From positions 248,001-312,000 of the forward strand of contig JAFMAA010000001.1 of the NCBI GenBank assembly GCA_029785235.1: a stretch of DNA of 64,000 nucleotides. The letters run 5' to 3'. Below, in pieces: positions 14,713-23,529 of the stretch. Each line of letters starts with the position of its first letter. Position 1 is the first letter of the stretch. Source of the DNA: Nitrososphaerota archaeon (GTDB lineage: Archaea; Thermoproteota; Nitrososphaeria; Nitrososphaerales; UBA183). The translations under genes and the position numbers were made by a program. Below the pieces are notes generated by a model. It made no database searches and was not told the DNA's origin. It saw only the letters and a list, made by a program, of their open reading frames with translations.

Positions 14713-16071
14713 GCTCGCCACGAACGCCCAACCCTGGGCAAGATTCTCACTCAACTCATCCTCCCCAATTATCTTCTGACTCTCGACCTTCTCCGGCGCG
14801 AGCGATTCTGTCCCGGCCTCCATCAAGGTGACTTCCTCCTTCCTGAGTTCCCTATACTCTCGTTCGAGAATGACCAGCTTCTCGGCGGCGTCTAGCCCCC
14901 TTCCAAGCCTCGCTTCCTCTGTCTTGACCAGCTCTTCAGATGACCGTTCCTTCAAAGGAGAGTCGTTGATTCCTAGCCAGTAATACTGCACCCTTGCCTC
15001 CTTCTCAACCTCTTCCCTGGTGAGTCCCCCCCTCTGGATGCCGACTAGTTTCGCTTCTACCTTCTCAGAGAACGCCTTCCGCATCAATTCAACCTGCTCA
15101 TCCGTGAGTCGCTTTCTTACGCTGTATTCTTCCTCTATCGGCCCTGAGTGGCCCATGAAGAACTGCTCCCAGACGTGGCTCAAGCCCGCGTTTTGAAGCG
15201 CCCAGTCGTAGTAGCTCCTCAGGACATAGGGTCTGAACTTGGATACTGACGTATCGCTTGACCTAATCGCCCGCCTCATCAGCGCGCTCACAGCCTTCCT
15301 TCCCATCGGCGCGCCTTTCGGCTTCGCCATGCTAGTCCTCATGAACTCGTTCTTGATGCTGAGGTTCCTGAACACCGCGATTACGGGGCTCTCCTGAGTC
15401 AGTTCTTCGCCTCCGGCTTGCCTCTCTCGAAGATAGGCAGTCAGAACGTCCACGCCTCGCCTTATCAGGAAGGTGAAATACGGCCGCTTGTTCTTCGACA
15501 ACTCGGCCCTGACGCTTATTCGCATGGGGGTCCTTCGGGCAACTATCTTGCCATGGATTTCTAGCTCGGGGAAGTCCTTCAATCTGAGACGACTTACCGC
15601 CTCCGGCCTGATTCCGGCATAGGCAATCATGACGATGGCAGCCCTAGTCCTCTGGTTGGCGTGGTCGAGTATCGTGTTTAGCTCCTCGGTGGACGGGAAG
15701 TGCTCGTCCTCTATCGTCGGTGTCGTCTTGACGTTCGCTATCTTGATTTCTCGCGTGACCTCGCATTCGTTGACCCTCAGCCAGCTCTTCACGGCGCATA
15801 GGGCTCCATTGACGGTCTTCGGTTTCAACGGCTTCTTGTCGTAAGGGCTTATACGCGCCTTGAGCGAGCGAACATAGTCCTCCAGGCGGTCTTGGGCGGC
15901 CTTCTTGTCAAGGTTGAATTCCGAGACTAACTCGGTGGGCACCATCTCCACCTTTGAGCAATAGTCTCTAAGCCACCAGAGATAGGTTTCTGCGGTCTTA
16001 GGACTCCCCTCGGCAAGGTTGTCATACCACCGCTTCACGTCCCTGGTTTCCAGGAGACTCCGCTCGTTCAT
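14680..16071 (-). CDS. Tyrosine recombinase / integrase
   Basis: 463 residues from the ATG at 16071. A TATA-like TAATTTAC near 16122 predicts transcription from about 16096, so longer forms are unlikely. A SAM-like N-terminal domain (DVKRWYDNLAEGSPKTAETY) is followed by the catalytic domain: Arg in YAGIRPEAVSRLRLKD, LSKNKRPYF as a possible beta-hairpin Lys region, RPYVLRSYYDWAL carrying the second Arg, MGHSG with the His, and EEEYSVRKRL with the nucleophilic Tyr. The charged C-terminal 120 residues are extra. It sits at the island edge beside a partial tRNA, as expected for an integrase of an archaeal element. Confidence 0.85.
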   Translation of the reverse strand: MNERSLLETRDVKRWYDNLAEGSPKTAETYLWWLRDYCSKVEMVPTELVSEFNLDKKAAQDRLEDYVRSLKARISPYDKKPLKPKTVNGALCAVKSWLRVNECEVTREIKIANVKTTPTIEDEHFPSTEELNTILDHANQRTRAAIVMIAYAGIRPEAVSRLRLKDFPELEIHGKIVARRTPMRISVRAELSKNKRPYFTFLIRRGVDVLTAYLRERQAGGEELTQESPVIAVFRNLSIKNEFMRTSMAKPKGAPMGRKAVSALMRRAIRSSDTSVSKFRPYVLRSYYDWALQNAGLSHVWEQFFMGHSGPIEEEYSVRKRLTDEQVELMRKAFSEKVEAKLVGIQRGGLTREEVEKEARVQYYWLGINDSPLKERSSEELVKTEEARLGRGLDAAEKLVILEREYRELRKEEVTLMEAGTESLAPEKVESQKIIGEDELSENLAQGWAFVASLPSGKVVVKK

Positions 16072-16147
16072 GGCCAGTCCTCCTGACCGGGATACGGGTA
16101 GATACAATTCCGCACGTGTAAATTAGGGGAATGCCCGCTTGTTCCAA

Positions 16148-16169
16148 ATCCGTGCTAGGCTACGGGCCC
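16148..16169 (-). pseudogene. Partial tRNA-Arg-like 5' end, putative attachment-site remnant
   Basis: The minus strand reads GGGCCCGTAGCCTAGCACGG and then AT. This matches the acceptor 5' strand, U8-A9 and D-arm start of archaeal tRNA-Arg genes. No matching CGGGCCC 3' acceptor strand follows before the integrase promoter. The fragment lies between mtnA and the integrase and so marks the probable right edge of the island. The partner half would lie outside the window. Confidence 0.45.
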
Positions 16170-16199
16170 AAGTGGGCTGACCATCGCCGGCTAATTAAG

Positions 16200-17234
16200 T
16201 CATGGAAGCAGCATTGCCTCATCGAAAGGAGGCACCACGAGGCCCCTCTCCGTGATCATCGAAGTGACCAGTTCGGGTGGGGTCATATCGAAGGCAGGAT
16301 TCGACACAGGGACGCCCTTCGGGGCTATCCTCCGACCACGGATCTGCACGAGCTCCACGGCCCCCCTCTCTTCTATGGTAACCTGATCGTGGGTCCGCGT
16401 CAAGTCGAAGGTGGACCGCGGAGCGGCTGGGTGGAATGGTACCCCATGCCTCCGGGCCAGTACTGCCTCCTGGTATGTCCCGATTTTATTGAAGACGTAT
16501 CCGTCCTTGGTTATCCTGTCCGCCCCCACCACGACCCTGTCTACCCTCCCCTGGCTCATCATGTAGCCTACCGCGGTGTCAGAAATCAGTGTGCATGGTA
16601 TACCGTCTCGGGCGAGCTCAAAAGCGGTAAGACGCGCTCCCTGAAGGGCCGGCCTGGTCTCAGGGACCAGCACCTTGACCAGCTTTCCCTGCTCGACGGC
16701 AGCCCTTACCACCCCCAGCGCGGTCCCATAGCCGACGGTCGCCAGCGACCCTGCGTTGCACTGAGTGAGCACGGTGTCCCCGTCCCTAATGAGGTCGGCG
16801 CCCACTCCCCCGAGCTTCCTGTTTGTCGCCACGTCCTCGTCCTCCATACGTTTCACTTCTGATTCGACCTCTTCGCGCGCGCGCTTTGCCGAGGGGGAAG
16901 CTCTTGCCTTTTCCAGAACCCTGTCAATCCCCCAAAACAGATTCACCGCTGTGGGTCTGGTAGAACGAAGCGCCGCCGCGCTCTTCTCAAGGTCGCGGAC
17001 TAACCCAGGTATGTCTGTGGCCTTCGACCTGCGCGCGGCAAGCGCCAGTCCCATCGCGGCGGCCACCCCGATAGCTGGCGCCCCCCGTACCACCATGGTC
17101 GTGATGGCAGACGCTACCTCCTCGGGGGTCGTGTAGGTCACATATGAGAGCCTGTTCGGGAGGGCGGTCTGGTCTATCATCCTCACCCGTCCGTTATCCC
17201 AGGTCACAGTTCGGAGCGTGAAGAAGTTGGCCAC
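16200..17234 (-). CDS. mtnA: S-methyl-5-thioribose-1-phosphate isomerase
   Basis: 344 residues, the normal length. It has the eIF2B-like isomerase pattern: RMIDQTALPNRLSYVTYTTP, VVRGAPAIGVAAAMGLAL, the catalytic Cys in LTQCNAGSLATVGYGTAL, and the catalytic Asp in VVVGADRITKDGYVFNKIGT. Known role: converts methylthioribose-1-phosphate to methylthioribulose-1-phosphate in methionine salvage, in the cytoplasm. Ribose-1,5-bisphosphate isomerases are related, but the N-terminus and motif set favour MtnA. A TATA-like CCCTTTAGC on the minus strand (about 17257-17268) gives a leaderless ATG. Divergent from endA. Confidence 0.88.
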   Translation of the reverse strand: MANFFTLRTVTWDNGRVRMIDQTALPNRLSYVTYTTPEEVASAITTMVVRGAPAIGVAAAMGLALAARRSKATDIPGLVRDLEKSAAALRSTRPTAVNLFWGIDRVLEKARASPSAKRAREEVESEVKRMEDEDVATNRKLGGVGADLIRDGDTVLTQCNAGSLATVGYGTALGVVRAAVEQGKLVKVLVPETRPALQGARLTAFELARDGIPCTLISDTAVGYMMSQGRVDRVVVGADRITKDGYVFNKIGTYQEAVLARRHGVPFHPAAPRSTFDLTRTHDQVTIEERGAVELVQIRGRRIAPKGVPVSNPAFDMTPPELVTSMITERGLVVPPFDEAMLLP

Positions 17235-17323
17235 AAAGGCTAACCTGTTTGGGGGCCGCTAAAGGGTTTCCGGGGACGCACCCCAATCATCTTCAAATAG
17301 AGTCGGCGGGGCGTCGGCACCAG

Positions 17324-17872
17324 ATGCAGGAAGGGAGCCCCGCGGAAGAAGAAGAGGTCAAGCCGTACCGAGCTGTCCTTGAGGGTGGGACGGCGAGTGT
17401 GGTTGACAAGGAGCGATTCGGGGAGCTTGAGGAGTCCGGATATGGCACGCGAGAAGGACGCCGCCTGTCACTCCGTGACTATGAAGCACTCTACCTCCTG
17501 TATGCCGGGAAGCTTGAGCTGATGGAATCAGGAAAGAAGGTGAGTTTCGACAAGTTCGCGGAGCTCTCTCAGAAGAGGGCTGGTGACTCCTGGACCAAGT
17601 TCATCATCTACAGGGACCTGAGGGGGAGAGGATATGTCGTGAGGGAAGGCTTCGGATTCGGGACAGACCTCCGGGTGTACGAGCGAGGGGACTATCCCAA
17701 GAAGCCCGCGAAGTATGTGGTCTTCGCCCTCGACGAGGGCATCGAGAAGGGGATGTCGGAACTCCAGCAATCAGTGAAGGAGATGGCGAAGATGGGGAAG
17801 GAGGCCATCATAGCAGTAATCGAAAGGCGGGGAGAGGTAATCTACTACAAAGTCAGCAGGGCCAGGTTCTGA
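17324..17872 (+). CDS. endA: tRNA-intron endonuclease subunit
   Basis: 182 residues from the ATG at 17324; the TATA-like TTCAAATAGAG about 28 nt upstream makes this leaderless and excludes an in-frame extension to 17249. It has the C-terminal nuclease fold: DYEALYLLYAGK, WTKFIIYRDLRGRGYVVREG, FGTDLRVYERGD with the conserved Tyr, and KEAIIAVIERRGEVIYYKVS with the conserved Lys. The position where active subunits carry His ('H-x-KYLV') reads KPAKYVVFAL, so the His seems to be missing. It may be the structural partner of an active subunit elsewhere. It is the first gene of an operon with a prenyltransferase and rfcL. Confidence 0.85.
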   Translation: MQEGSPAEEEEVKPYRAVLEGGTASVVDKERFGELEESGYGTREGRRLSLRDYEALYLLYAGKLELMESGKKVSFDKFAELSQKRAGDSWTKFIIYRDLRGRGYVVREGFGFGTDLRVYERGDYPKKPAKYVVFALDEGIEKGMSELQQSVKEMAKMGKEAIIAVIERRGEVIYYKVSRARF

Positions 17873-17876
17873 ACCC

Positions 17877-18722
17877 ATGGACCTGGGGGGAGCGTTCAAG
17901 CTCGTCAGGCCGGTCAACTGCGCCATGATAGGCTTCGCAGTAATCGTCGGCGCGTTCGTCTCCAGGCCGCCGTCGGTCCCGGCGCTTCAGCTCACCCTCG
18001 GGTTCCTGACAGGATTCTTCATCTGCGCCTACTCCATGATAGTCAACGACATCTACGATGTCGATGTGGACAGAGTCAACAGGCCAGAGAGGCCCATACC
18101 CAGCGGGAGGGTATCGGCGCGAGAGGCGAAACAACTCGCCGGGGCCGCACTCGTAGTGGGAATGGTATGCTCGGCCCTTTCGCTCAACCCCCTCGCATTG
18201 GCCTTGGCCGCCGCCTACACTTTCCTCTCGTGGTTGTACAACAGCAGGGCGAAGAAGACAGGCCTCCCCGGCAACATGATAGTGGCGTCGTCCCTGGCAA
18301 TCCCGTTCATCTACGGCGGGGCGACGATAGGGGGAGCCAAAATCGGTTCATTTCTCCTATTGATGGCGCTCACAGCCTTCTTCTCAGGGGTGGGAAGGGA
18401 AGTGGTGAAGGCAATGGCTGACGTAGAAGGGGACGCCAAGAGAAACATCAGCTCTGTTGCTCGGAGCCGAGGTCTGGCTTTCGCGTCCCAGGTGGGGGCC
18501 CTCTTCTTCCTCCTGGCGGTTGTAACGAGCTGGGTGCCTCTCATTATCGGCCTCGCCAACTCCTTGTACGCCTATGGGGTGGCCGTGCCCGACGCGACGT
18601 TCGTCTACCTGGCCGCAGCGATAGTCTACCGACATGAACCGTCCAACGCCCTGCGCGTGAAGAACGTAGCTCTGGCAGGGATGACAGCCGGACTCTTGGT
18701 CTTCATCGGGGGCGCCCTCTGA
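17877..18722 (+). CDS. Digeranylgeranylglyceryl phosphate synthase (UbiA family)
   Basis: 281 residues with about eight hydrophobic helices. Both UbiA Asp motifs are present: NDIYDVDVDRVNRPERPIPS at about 58-77 and DVEGDAKRNISSVARSRG at about 181-198. In archaea this enzyme adds the second geranylgeranyl chain to geranylgeranylglyceryl phosphate in ether-lipid synthesis, in the membrane. Other UbiA enzymes are possible, but length and motif spelling fit the archaeal lipid enzyme. It starts 4 bp after endA and ends 2 bp before rfcL, so the three are co-transcribed. Confidence 0.85.
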   Translation: MDLGGAFKLVRPVNCAMIGFAVIVGAFVSRPPSVPALQLTLGFLTGFFICAYSMIVNDIYDVDVDRVNRPERPIPSGRVSAREAKQLAGAALVVGMVCSALSLNPLALALAAAYTFLSWLYNSRAKKTGLPGNMIVASSLAIPFIYGGATIGGAKIGSFLLLMALTAFFSGVGREVVKAMADVEGDAKRNISSVARSRGLAFASQVGALFFLLAVVTSWVPLIIGLANSLYAYGVAVPDATFVYLAAAIVYRHEPSNALRVKNVALAGMTAGLLVFIGGAL

Positions 18723-18724
18723 AC

Positions 18725-19900
18725 GTGTGGACCGAGAGGCACCGGCCCAAGAGCCTAGAAGAGATGGTCGGCAATGAGGAAGCCAGGGCTAAGCTCATCC
18801 TCTGGCTCAAGAAGTGGAAGCCTGGAGACAGGGCTGCGTTGCTGGTCGGCCCTCCGGGGACGGGGAAGACCACTAGCGTCCACTTGGTTGCGGAGAAGCT
18901 CGGGTACCAATTGGTCGAGCTGAACGCGAGTGATTCTAGGACGAAGGACAAGCTTTCCAAGAAGGTTGGCGAGGCCATTGCGAGCTCCAGCCTGTTCGGC
19001 GGGCCGACCGTGATATTCCTCGACGAAGTGGACGGACTCGCTGGGAGGGCGGACTACGGGGCGATAGACTTCATCAAGGACGCGGTCAGAAGAAGCGAGG
19101 CGCCGGTGCTGATGGCGGCCAACGATCCCGACTCGGACGAAGTGAGGAAACTGGGGACAGCCACCACAAAAATTGTGTTCAGGAGGGCAGGCGAGCACGA
19201 AGTCCTGAAGCGTCTACAAACCGTCTACAAAGAGGAGGGGCTGCGGATGGGAGACGACGAGATGGCCAAGATAGCGAAGGCTGCGAACGGCGACCTGAGG
19301 GCTGCGGTCAACTTCTTGCAGTCGGGGATGCCTTCACAGAAAGATGAAGAGATGACTACGGCGGAGTCGGTGGACGCGTTTTTCAATGCGTCGGATGAGA
19401 AGGCTGCGCTGAGAGCCCTACGTGCTTACCCCGGTCAGCCAAGGGAGAAGCTACGCGACCTTTTCACGGCGGTGACGAGGTCCAGGGTTCACGAGGAGAG
19501 GAAGGCCGCGGCCCTTGATGTCCTCTCAAGGACCGACTTGGTCATGGGGAGGATTATGCGCGGGAAGGATTGGAGGCTCCTGAGGTACCTCGACCCTATG
19601 CTTGCGTCTGAGCTCTGGAATGCGCTGGGTGACGGAGGGCCGCGGTACACGCTCGACGCGGTCCCTTGGCCTCTGCAGCTCCGGGTGTGGAATGACTCGA
19701 AGAAGCTGAAGGAAATTGCCCTGCTCGCGGGCAAGCGGTTAGGGACGAGCCAGAGAGGATTCCTGGTCCAAGACATGCCTTTCGTCCTCCTGCTCTGCGC
19801 CAACAGGGGCTTCAGGCATGGGCTGGTGAGGAGCCTAGAGCTCGAGGAGAACTACGACGTCTTCCTGGCGAAGGAAGCGGCGAGGCAGCCCAGGCGCTAG
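18725..19900 (+). CDS. rfcL: Replication factor C large subunit
   Basis: 391 residues from a GTG start that yields the typical beginning MWTERHRPKSLEEMVGNEEA. Walker A is GPPGTGKTTS (about 40-49), Walker B is VIFLDEVDGL (about 94-103), and an arginine-finger and sensor region follows. It loads the PCNA clamp with the small subunit. The protein is shorter than many archaeal large subunits and ends LAKEAARQPRR, without a clear C-terminal PIP box. The small subunit is not in the window. The 3' end overlaps the convergent wHTH gene by four bases. Confidence 0.92.
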   Translation: MWTERHRPKSLEEMVGNEEARAKLILWLKKWKPGDRAALLVGPPGTGKTTSVHLVAEKLGYQLVELNASDSRTKDKLSKKVGEAIASSSLFGGPTVIFLDEVDGLAGRADYGAIDFIKDAVRRSEAPVLMAANDPDSDEVRKLGTATTKIVFRRAGEHEVLKRLQTVYKEEGLRMGDDEMAKIAKAANGDLRAAVNFLQSGMPSQKDEEMTTAESVDAFFNASDEKAALRALRAYPGQPREKLRDLFTAVTRSRVHEERKAAALDVLSRTDLVMGRIMRGKDWRLLRYLDPMLASELWNALGDGGPRYTLDAVPWPLQLRVWNDSKKLKEIALLAGKRLGTSQRGFLVQDMPFVLLLCANRGFRHGLVRSLELEENYDVFLAKEAARQPRR

Positions 19901-20148
19901 CTGAACAGGAGCGATTCGGCTGAACCCCCCACGTCCTTCCAGTCCGCGTAGAACCTAGAGAGGGCGCCGGCTAACGGGCTCGTAGTGTCGACCCTGAATA
20001 TCCTGATTCTATTGAAGCGCTTCTCTGTGAGTATCCCTGAGCGGACGAGGAACTCAAGGTGGCGGGAGGCCGCTCCGTGGGAGAGTCCCGACCGCCTGGT
20101 TATCTCCGAAATGTTGAGTTCCCCAGTCTCTAGCAATATCGTCAGCAC
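19897..20148 (-). CDS. ArsR-like winged-helix regulator
   Basis: 83 residues from a GTG start. The wHTH reads LNISEITRRSGLSHGAASRH, then LEFLVRSGILTEKRFNRIRI and FRVDTTSPLAGAL. Upstream in frame, codons for a normal wHTH first helix (LELEKLLSSYGRTK) are present but contain no ATG, GTG or TTG, so the start may be unusual. It lies 31 bp downstream of cdc6 on the same strand. It is likely a DNA-binding repressor; its target is unknown. Confidence 0.7.
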   Translation of the reverse strand: MLTILLETGELNISEITRRSGLSHGAASRHLEFLVRSGILTEKRFNRIRIFRVDTTSPLAGALSRFYADWKDVGGSAESLLFS

Positions 20149-20179
20149 TTTGGTCCTGCCGTAAGAGGACAGCAGTTTT

Positions 20180-21355
20180 TCAAGCTCTAACGTCTGCGAG
20201 CATCCCCTTCTCGAGCTCTCCCATCAACTCCTTGGCCGAGACCAGAGACAACCCTATCATGGTCGTCCTACCTCTCATCCCCTTTCCTGAGAGCTGCGTC
20301 TCGATTATCCCCTTCCTCGACATCTCGTTGACGTCGCTCCACACCTGGGTGTGGTGGTACGCGGTCACATTCATGCCCTCGCAGAGGGCCGAGTAGCTCT
20401 TCTCCACTTCCCCTATGGTGACGTAGGTCGAGCCGCCCTTCTTCAGGAGGGAAGAGATGGCCATGAGCAGCAGCTTCTGGTGGGCGGTCAGGTAGGAGAG
20501 CTCCTCCTTCCTCAGCTGCGGCGGGAGCGAAGCCTTGGCAGACCTCACGTGTTCTGGAAGAACGCGAGGGGACCCTGAGTCGTCAGCCAGCTTCCCCGCG
20601 CGCCAGATCAAATCCAGCGCGTAGCGAGCATCCCCATAGGTCCCCGCTATGTCTGCGGCCAGCTGGACGACGTCGTCGTCGAGTGAACCGTCACTGAACG
20701 CCTCGCTGCGTGAATTCAGGATGTCAGCGAGCTGCTCCGACGGATAGCTGTCGAGGGCGATCTCATTCCATTGGAGAGAGCTCAGCGTGCTCAGGTCGAC
20801 CTTCTTGAGGTAATCAGTCGTCTTCGATATGAGCAGGGACGAAAGGACCTGGGTCCCCGGCACCATCTCCCTGAGCCTGGTTATGGTATAGAGCGACGCT
20901 GGGTCAGATAGCACAAGCGAGTCTACCTCGTCGAAGGCTATGACGAGGTGCATTCGGTTGCTCCTCAACTCCTCCACCAGCGCTGCTAAGAGCTCCTCGA
21001 AACTGTAGCCTCGGGTGGGAAAGTTCTGCCCTAGCGACTTCAGCGCCTTCACCATGATGGCTTGGAGGGTCCGGTCTATCCGGCAGTTGACGTGCACAGC
21101 CTTGACCAAGTTCCCATGGAGCGCCGCCTTCCGAGGGAGCGACTCCAAGAGCAGCTTTTTCGCCAGCATTGTCTTGCCTGCCCCCACTGGTCCGGTTATC
21201 ATCACGACCTGGCTGGCCTTGGAGGCGTTCTGCGCAACACCCTGGAAGTAGAGCTCGAGTTTCTTCAACTGTGCCTCACGGTGAGGTATCTGATGCGGGA
21301 GGTACTCCTGGAGGAGGATGGCTTCATCCCTGAAAACAGAGCGCGGGAGGGTCAT
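20180..21355 (-). CDS. cdc6: Orc1/Cdc6 replication initiator
   Basis: 391 residues. An AAA+ domain carries Walker A (GPVGAGKTMLAKKLL, about 53-67) and Walker B (HLVIAFDEVDSLVLSD, about 138-153). A sensor region follows (DARYALDLIWRAGKLADDSG) and a C-terminal winged helix (about 300-385). It binds origins and recruits MCM. A TATA-like TTATAAG near 21386 gives a leader of about five bases. Archaeal cdc6 genes often lie next to an origin, so the 125 bp upstream to the alcohol dehydrogenase deserve attention, although I see no clear ORB repeats. Confidence 0.9.
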   Translation of the reverse strand: MTLPRSVFRDEAILLQEYLPHQIPHREAQLKKLELYFQGVAQNASKASQVVMITGPVGAGKTMLAKKLLLESLPRKAALHGNLVKAVHVNCRIDRTLQAIMVKALKSLGQNFPTRGYSFEELLAALVEELRSNRMHLVIAFDEVDSLVLSDPASLYTITRLREMVPGTQVLSSLLISKTTDYLKKVDLSTLSSLQWNEIALDSYPSEQLADILNSRSEAFSDGSLDDDVVQLAADIAGTYGDARYALDLIWRAGKLADDSGSPRVLPEHVRSAKASLPPQLRKEELSYLTAHQKLLLMAISSLLKKGGSTYVTIGEVEKSYSALCEGMNVTAYHHTQVWSDVNEMSRKGIIETQLSGKGMRGRTTMIGLSLVSAKELMGELEKGMLADVRA

Positions 21356-21480
21356 AAGAGTCGAAGGATTCTCTCAATTTGTCTTATAACCTTAGTCGTG
21401 CGTTCGATAGAATTACAGATAGAGGGTTTGTCGAAAGTGTTTTGGCAAAGCGGAAATAAGCCGAAGGCAGGCCAAGGGCG

Positions 21481-22509
21481 TTGAGGGCCGTCAGGTTCCA
21501 CGAGCATGGGGGGCCCGAGGTGCTGAAATACGAAGAAGTGCCTGACCCTGTCCCGACATCTGATGAAGCGCTGGTGAGGGTGAAAGCGTGCGCCCTCAAC
21601 CACCTGGACATCTGGGCGAGGAACGGGCTGCCTAATGTGGCAATCCCACTGCCGCACATCTCGGGGAGCGACATAGCAGGCGTGGTGGAGAGCGTCCCTG
21701 CTGAAGAGAAGGCGTTCGCCGCAGGGGATGAGGTGATAGTCAATCCCGGGATGGGATGTGGGCGGTGCGACAGGTGCCTCTCAGGAAAGGACGATCAGTG
21801 CAAGGACTACACGATAATAGGATATGGGGTCGACGGCGGATACGCTGAACTGGTGAAGGTCCGCAGGACCCACCTAATCAGGAAGCCGGAGCAGATGTCG
21901 TTTGAAGAGTCCGCTTCGTTCCCTCTAGTTTTCGAGACAGCGTACCACATGTTGGTCACGAAGGCGAAGGTCACCCCAAGGGACACCGTCCTCGTACTTG
22001 GTGCGAACTCCGGGGTCGGCTCGGCGGCTATTCAGGTGGCCAAGCTGTTCGGCGCGAAGGTAATCGCGACAGCCGGCGACAAAAGCAAGGCTGAGAAGGC
22101 GCGGAACCTCGGCGCCGACGAGGTGGTGGACCACTACTCCCAGGACGTATTGGCAGAGGTCAGGAGGCTCACCGGAAAGAGGGGAGTTGACGTAGTGGTC
22201 GAGCATGTCGGAAGGTCTACCTGGCAGGGGAGCGTGAAGGCGCTCGCGAAAGGAGGGAGGCTGGTCACTTGCGGGGCGACGACCGGAGGTGAAGTCACCA
22301 CCGACCTCAGATACGTGTTCAACAGGGAGCTCACAATCTACGGGAGCTTCATGGCTGGCATGGGCGAGCTGCTGGAAGTGGTGGACCTGTTCAGATCTGG
22401 GAGGCTTAAGGCAGTGGTTGACACTTTGTATCCACTGGCAGAGGCTAGAAAGGCGCAGTCCATGATGGAGTCGAGTAGGCACTTCGGAAAGATAGTTCTG
22501 AGAGTCTAG
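21481..22509 (+). CDS. Zinc-type alcohol dehydrogenase (MDR family)
   Basis: 342 residues from a TTG start that lies about 26 nt after a TATA-like GGAAATAAG. MDR features: HISGSDIAGVVESV, the structural zinc loop MGCGRCDRCLSGKDDQC, and the NADP-binding LVLGANSGVGSAAIQVAKLF. The catalytic-zinc region around NHLDIWARNG is typical of the quinone-reductase-like/ADH branch. It oxidises an alcohol or reduces an aldehyde or enone; the substrate cannot be read from the sequence. Convergent with OsmC, overlapping by four bases. Confidence 0.85.
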   Translation: MRAVRFHEHGGPEVLKYEEVPDPVPTSDEALVRVKACALNHLDIWARNGLPNVAIPLPHISGSDIAGVVESVPAEEKAFAAGDEVIVNPGMGCGRCDRCLSGKDDQCKDYTIIGYGVDGGYAELVKVRRTHLIRKPEQMSFEESASFPLVFETAYHMLVTKAKVTPRDTVLVLGANSGVGSAAIQVAKLFGAKVIATAGDKSKAEKARNLGADEVVDHYSQDVLAEVRRLTGKRGVDVVVEHVGRSTWQGSVKALAKGGRLVTCGATTGGEVTTDLRYVFNRELTIYGSFMAGMGELLEVVDLFRSGRLKAVVDTLYPLAEARKAQSMMESSRHFGKIVLRV

Positions 22510-22928
22510 GAGACGATCTCGTATGAGTGTGAAATCTTAGCAGTAGGCTGTATTGTAGCGCCCACACTACAGAACTTCTCGTTGCTCTCCCTGATTGCCT
22601 CCTCGACAAGCTCCCTCTCAAGTCCGACCCCCGAGAGGACATACTTGATGTGTATGGAAGTCCAAGGCTTCGGGAGGCCGTACTCTGGCCTTTCCCCCGA
22701 AACGAATATCCTAAGGGAAGACAGATTCTGTTTGCGTTTCTTGAGGATAGCAACTATGTCCATCCCCGTGCAGGCACCCAGAGAGGTGAGGAGGACTGTC
22801 ATCGGGCTGATTCCTTTGGATGTGCTTTGTGCAGAGTCGAAGACGACCGTGTGACCGGAGGCGTCGGAACCAAGAAAGACGTTGTCTCCGCTCCAATCGA
22901 CCTCCGCCTGCCACCTCGCTTCACTCAA
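22506..22928 (-). CDS. OsmC/Ohr-family protein
   Basis: 140 residues from a TTG start overlapping the upstream stop. It has the OsmC layout: DASGHTVVFDSAQSTSKGIS, then MTVLLTSLGACTGMDIVAIL with the peroxidatic Cys, and a second Cys region at EKFCSVGATIQPTAKISHSY. Such proteins reduce organic peroxides with a Cys pair. The second Cys (residue about 122) is present. Co-transcribed with the unknown beta-rich gene upstream. Confidence 0.85.
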   Translation of the reverse strand: MSEARWQAEVDWSGDNVFLGSDASGHTVVFDSAQSTSKGISPMTVLLTSLGACTGMDIVAILKKRKQNLSSLRIFVSGERPEYGLPKPWTSIHIKYVLSGVGLERELVEEAIRESNEKFCSVGATIQPTAKISHSYEIVS

Positions 22929-23484
22929 TGTGTATCATCACCGGTTTCGACTTAGATTCAACCTCCCCCTTCTCAATGAAACTTCTCCGCGTCCATCGCG
23001 CCTTCGCCCCGGCGAAAAGCTCATGGCGCCCAGGGCTGAGTGAGGAAGCAGGAAACGCGAACTCTTTCTCCACGTCGAGCATCTTAGACTTCGCGTCTTC
23101 CACGTTCCTGGGTATCTTAGGGGGCCCGCCGTCTTCAGGCATGATCATCACCCAGATTCGGTATGGCAGGTCCGGGTCTCGGCTCCAGTAGAAGCTCGCC
23201 CTTCTGACCTCCTTCTTGACTTCCTCGAGCTTCAAGGGACGAATCCCCCCATTTGCGTTCAGGGTGAGGCTAAGCGTGAGGGGCAGCCTCTTGTCGAAGT
23301 CCTCCCAGGCTACCGTCCAGACGTCGGGGTGGAAGGCCTCCCTGAGCCCCCCAACTATCCTGTAAGCGACGTTGACCTTCACGGTGTCATCCGAAGCATA
23401 GCTCTTCTTGTCAGTGACGAGGCTTATCCGCTCAATCTGTGTGGGTGGCCACTCATACTCTTGCCGTCTGTCTTTCAGAGACAA
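22921..23484 (-). CDS. Unknown, probably beta-sandwich protein
   Basis: 187 residues from a TTG start; the box TTTAAAGTTT near 23512 makes this leaderless. Alternating hydrophobic residues (ISLVTDKKSYASDDTVKVNV; LPLTLSLTLNANGG) and the lack of helices suggest a beta-sandwich of arrestin or Ig type. There is no signal peptide. It overlaps OsmC by eight bases. No family recognised. Confidence 0.65.
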   Translation of the reverse strand: MSLKDRRQEYEWPPTQIERISLVTDKKSYASDDTVKVNVAYRIVGGLREAFHPDVWTVAWEDFDKRLPLTLSLTLNANGGIRPLKLEEVKKEVRRASFYWSRDPDLPYRIWVMIMPEDGGPPKIPRNVEDAKSKMLDVEKEFAFPASSLSPGRHELFAGAKARWTRRSFIEKGEVESKSKPVMIHIE

Positions 23485-23529
23485 CGGAATCGGGCGCCCT
23501 CCACAGGCAGTTTAAAGTTTGATGCGTAT

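Noticed and set aside
21356..21480. Replication origin next to cdc6
   Set aside because: Position is suggestive, but no ORB-like repeats could be identified by eye.
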